NCBI GenBank assembly: GCA_966250335.1
Contig: CBINGZ010000003.1
Span: 1-64,000 of the forward strand
DNA length: 64,000 bases
From: OLB7 sp966250335
GTDB taxonomy: Bacteria; Bacteroidota; Ignavibacteria; OLB7
Direction of reading: 5' to 3'
Positions within the stretch are counted from its first letter, which is position 1. Each line of letters opens with the position of its first letter. The notes below the pieces were generated by a model. It saw nothing but the letters and a program-made list of their open reading frames with translations, had not been told where the DNA came from and did no database searches. Made by a program: the position numbers and the translations under genes. Of this stretch, positions 62,693 through 64,000 are shown piece by piece.

Positions 62693-63490
62693 GTGAAAGC
62701 CCGCAGAAAGCTCATATCGAAGAAACGGAACGGGACGCAGCGCACCCGCGAGGAATCGAAGCGCTTCGCCTCGACCGTCTCCACCGGACTGGTGGTCGTC
62801 GGCGCCGTGGTTGCGCTGGTGGCGGTCGCCAACAAATGGATGAGCAGGGAGGAACTTCGCGGGTTCCGGATCGAGGGGCGGACCATTCTGGATTCGAGCG
62901 AGATCGTGGAACGGGCGGCTGTGCCGGACTCGCTTCCGCTGACGAAGATAGATCTTGAAGAGATAGAGATCAGACTGAAGGGGCATCCGTTCATCTCGAA
63001 CGCGTCGGTATATCGCGGCGAGAACGGAACGCTGGTGATGGAGATCGAGGAGAGAGCTCCGGTGGCGGTGACGTTCCTCTCCGGCTCGCCGGTCTACCTC
63101 GATTCCGCGGCGACGGCCCTCCCCTACCGGTTCAGCTCCGCCGCGTTCGACGTCCCGGTGGTCGCCGGGGTCGAGAACGGGGAGCGGCTGGACAGCGTGA
63201 AGGCGCTGGAGGCGATCACGGTGGCGCGGGAGATCAGATCGTACGACGATGCCGTCTACCGTCAGCTCTCGGAGATCCGGCGCGACGGCTCGGGAGAGTA
63301 TACGCTGGTGACGGCGGAGCAGGGGGTGCCGATCCGGGTCGGCGGGGCGGTGGGGATCGCCCCGAAGCTCGGGAAGCTCGATCTCTTCCTCAGAACCCTG
63401 AACGCGGCCGACGGGCACGGCAGAATACGATATGTCGATCTGCGCTGGAAAGGACAGATCGTGGTGCGATGGGTGGAACAGCAGGTGTGA
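62693..63490 (+). CDS. ftsQ: cell division protein FtsQ
   Basis: A 265-aa single-pass protein of the divisome. A basic N-terminal tail (about 1-25) and one membrane helix (about 28-48) are followed by a POTRA-type domain (about 55-125, FRIEGRTILDSSEIVERAAV ... KGHPFISNASVYR) and the FtsQ/DivIB domain. GTG 62693 follows the murB stop without a gap. It lies between murB and ftsA, the standard place. Confidence 0.92.
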   Translation: MKARRKLISKKRNGTQRTREESKRFASTVSTGLVVVGAVVALVAVANKWMSREELRGFRIEGRTILDSSEIVERAAVPDSLPLTKIDLEEIEIRLKGHPFISNASVYRGENGTLVMEIEERAPVAVTFLSGSPVYLDSAATALPYRFSSAAFDVPVVAGVENGERLDSVKALEAITVAREIRSYDDAVYRQLSEIRRDGSGEYTLVTAEQGVPIRVGGAVGIAPKLGKLDLFLRTLNAADGHGRIRYVDLRWKGQIVVRWVEQQV

Positions 63491-64000
63491 ATGAATCAGC
63501 AGGAACTATTAACTCCGAACTCGATGGCTAAGATGCAGCAACAGAATCCCACGGTTCCGGACGATCGGGAGATCGTCGTCGGTCTCGACTTCGGCACGAG
63601 CAAGGTCTGCGCGATCGTTGCCGAGCGGAGCGACGACTATCCCGGCGGTATCCATGTCCTCGGCATCGGGCATGCTCCCTCGGAGGGGCTGAACCGCGGC
63701 GTGGTGGTGAACATAGAGAAGACGGTCCGTTCGGTGGAGCGGGCGATCGATCAGGCTCAGCAGCAGTCCGGGGTTACGATACGATCGGTGAGCGTCGGCA
63801 TCGCCGGCGACCATATCCAGTCGTTCCCGAGCAGGGGGGTGGTGACCATCTCCAACCCGGACCGCGTGGTCACGGAAAAGGATGTGAAGCGCCTGCTGGA
63901 TGATGCGCAGCGTGTGGCAATGCCTTCCGACAGGCGTATCCTGCACGTCATCCCGCAGGAATATATCATAGACGGACAGGATGGGATCTACGATCCGGTC
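63491..64000 (+). CDS. ftsA: cell division protein FtsA (5' part, cut by the window end)
   Basis: The first 170 residues of the actin-like FtsA, which tethers FtsZ to the membrane and recruits the divisome. VVGLDFGTSKVCAIVAE is the phosphate-1 motif, and GIHVLGIGHAPSEGLNRGVVVN and SVSVGIAGDHIQS follow the family. The coding frame is open to base 64000. ATG 63491 abuts the ftsQ stop; ATG 63524 or 63533 are alternatives. Confidence 0.95.
   Translation, partial: MNQQELLTPNSMAKMQQQNPTVPDDREIVVGLDFGTSKVCAIVAERSDDYPGGIHVLGIGHAPSEGLNRGVVVNIEKTVRSVERAIDQAQQQSGVTIRSVSVGIAGDHIQSFPSRGVVTISNPDRVVTEKDVKRLLDDAQRVAMPSDRRILHVIPQEYIIDGQDGIYDPV

Overview
The window is a piece of a chromosome from a GC-rich, Gram-negative bacterium of the Bacteroidota/Chlorobiota/Ignavibacteria/Kapabacteria assemblage. 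The evidence is: many secreted proteins ending in type IX secretion (T9SS) sorting domains, Bacteroidota-style RHS proteins, OmpA-family cell-envelope proteins, a DUF983 protein, a MurE with the meso-DAP motif DNPR, and a complete dcw cluster. Several genes carry clear Shine-Dalgarno sequences (AAGGAGG at 25003, GGAGG before both anti-sigma genes), which are rare in classical Bacteroidia. I therefore favour a deep branch such as Ignavibacteria/Kapabacteria or a similar lineage; this is inference only. The right third is richer in G+C than the left.

Layout. (1) 1-640: the 3' end of a 23S rRNA gene, a spacer without a tRNA, a 5S rRNA gene and a strong terminator. (2) 1021-25322: nine genes on the plus strand, mostly exported. 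They are an FG-GAP/ASPIC protein with a T9SS tail, a small lipoprotein, a 1641-aa SpvB/RHS-associated protein, a 1043-aa unknown secreted protein, a WD40-like T9SS protein, a LolA-like periplasmic protein, a 2906-aa RHS protein with thrombospondin-type-3 repeats and a C-terminal zinc-metallopeptidase-like tip, an LRR lipoprotein whose start overlaps the RHS stop, and a small membrane protein. (3) 25574-26934: a small membrane protein and a homocysteine S-methyltransferase family enzyme.

(4) 26947-44575: the most unusual part. A five-gene module occurs twice in tandem with the same order and orientation: anti-sigma-like membrane protein <- ECF sigma factor <- | -> secreted propeller/ASH/T9SS protein -> double-OmpA envelope protein -> IgGFc-binding-like T9SS protein. 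The copies are diverged paralogues separated by a 13-bp-stem terminator. One paralogue also contains an internal 393-bp tandem duplication. My inference is that each half is a self-contained regulated cell-surface system with its own sigma/anti-sigma switch.

(5) 44723-47112: a DUF983 membrane protein and dnaX (DNA polymerase III gamma/tau). (6) 47487-64000: the division and cell-wall (dcw) cluster mraZ-rsmH-ftsL-ftsI-murE-murF-mraY-murD-ftsW-murG-(small PH-like membrane protein)-murC-murB-ftsQ-ftsA, with ftsA cut by the window end. Most junctions overlap or nearly touch, so this is one operon for peptidoglycan precursor synthesis and septation. GTGGG repeats at 10-bp spacing upstream of mraZ look like MraZ autoregulatory boxes. 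A triple repeat of small palindromes sits between ftsI and murE.

Most long minus-strand frames in this GC-rich DNA are shadows and were left out.
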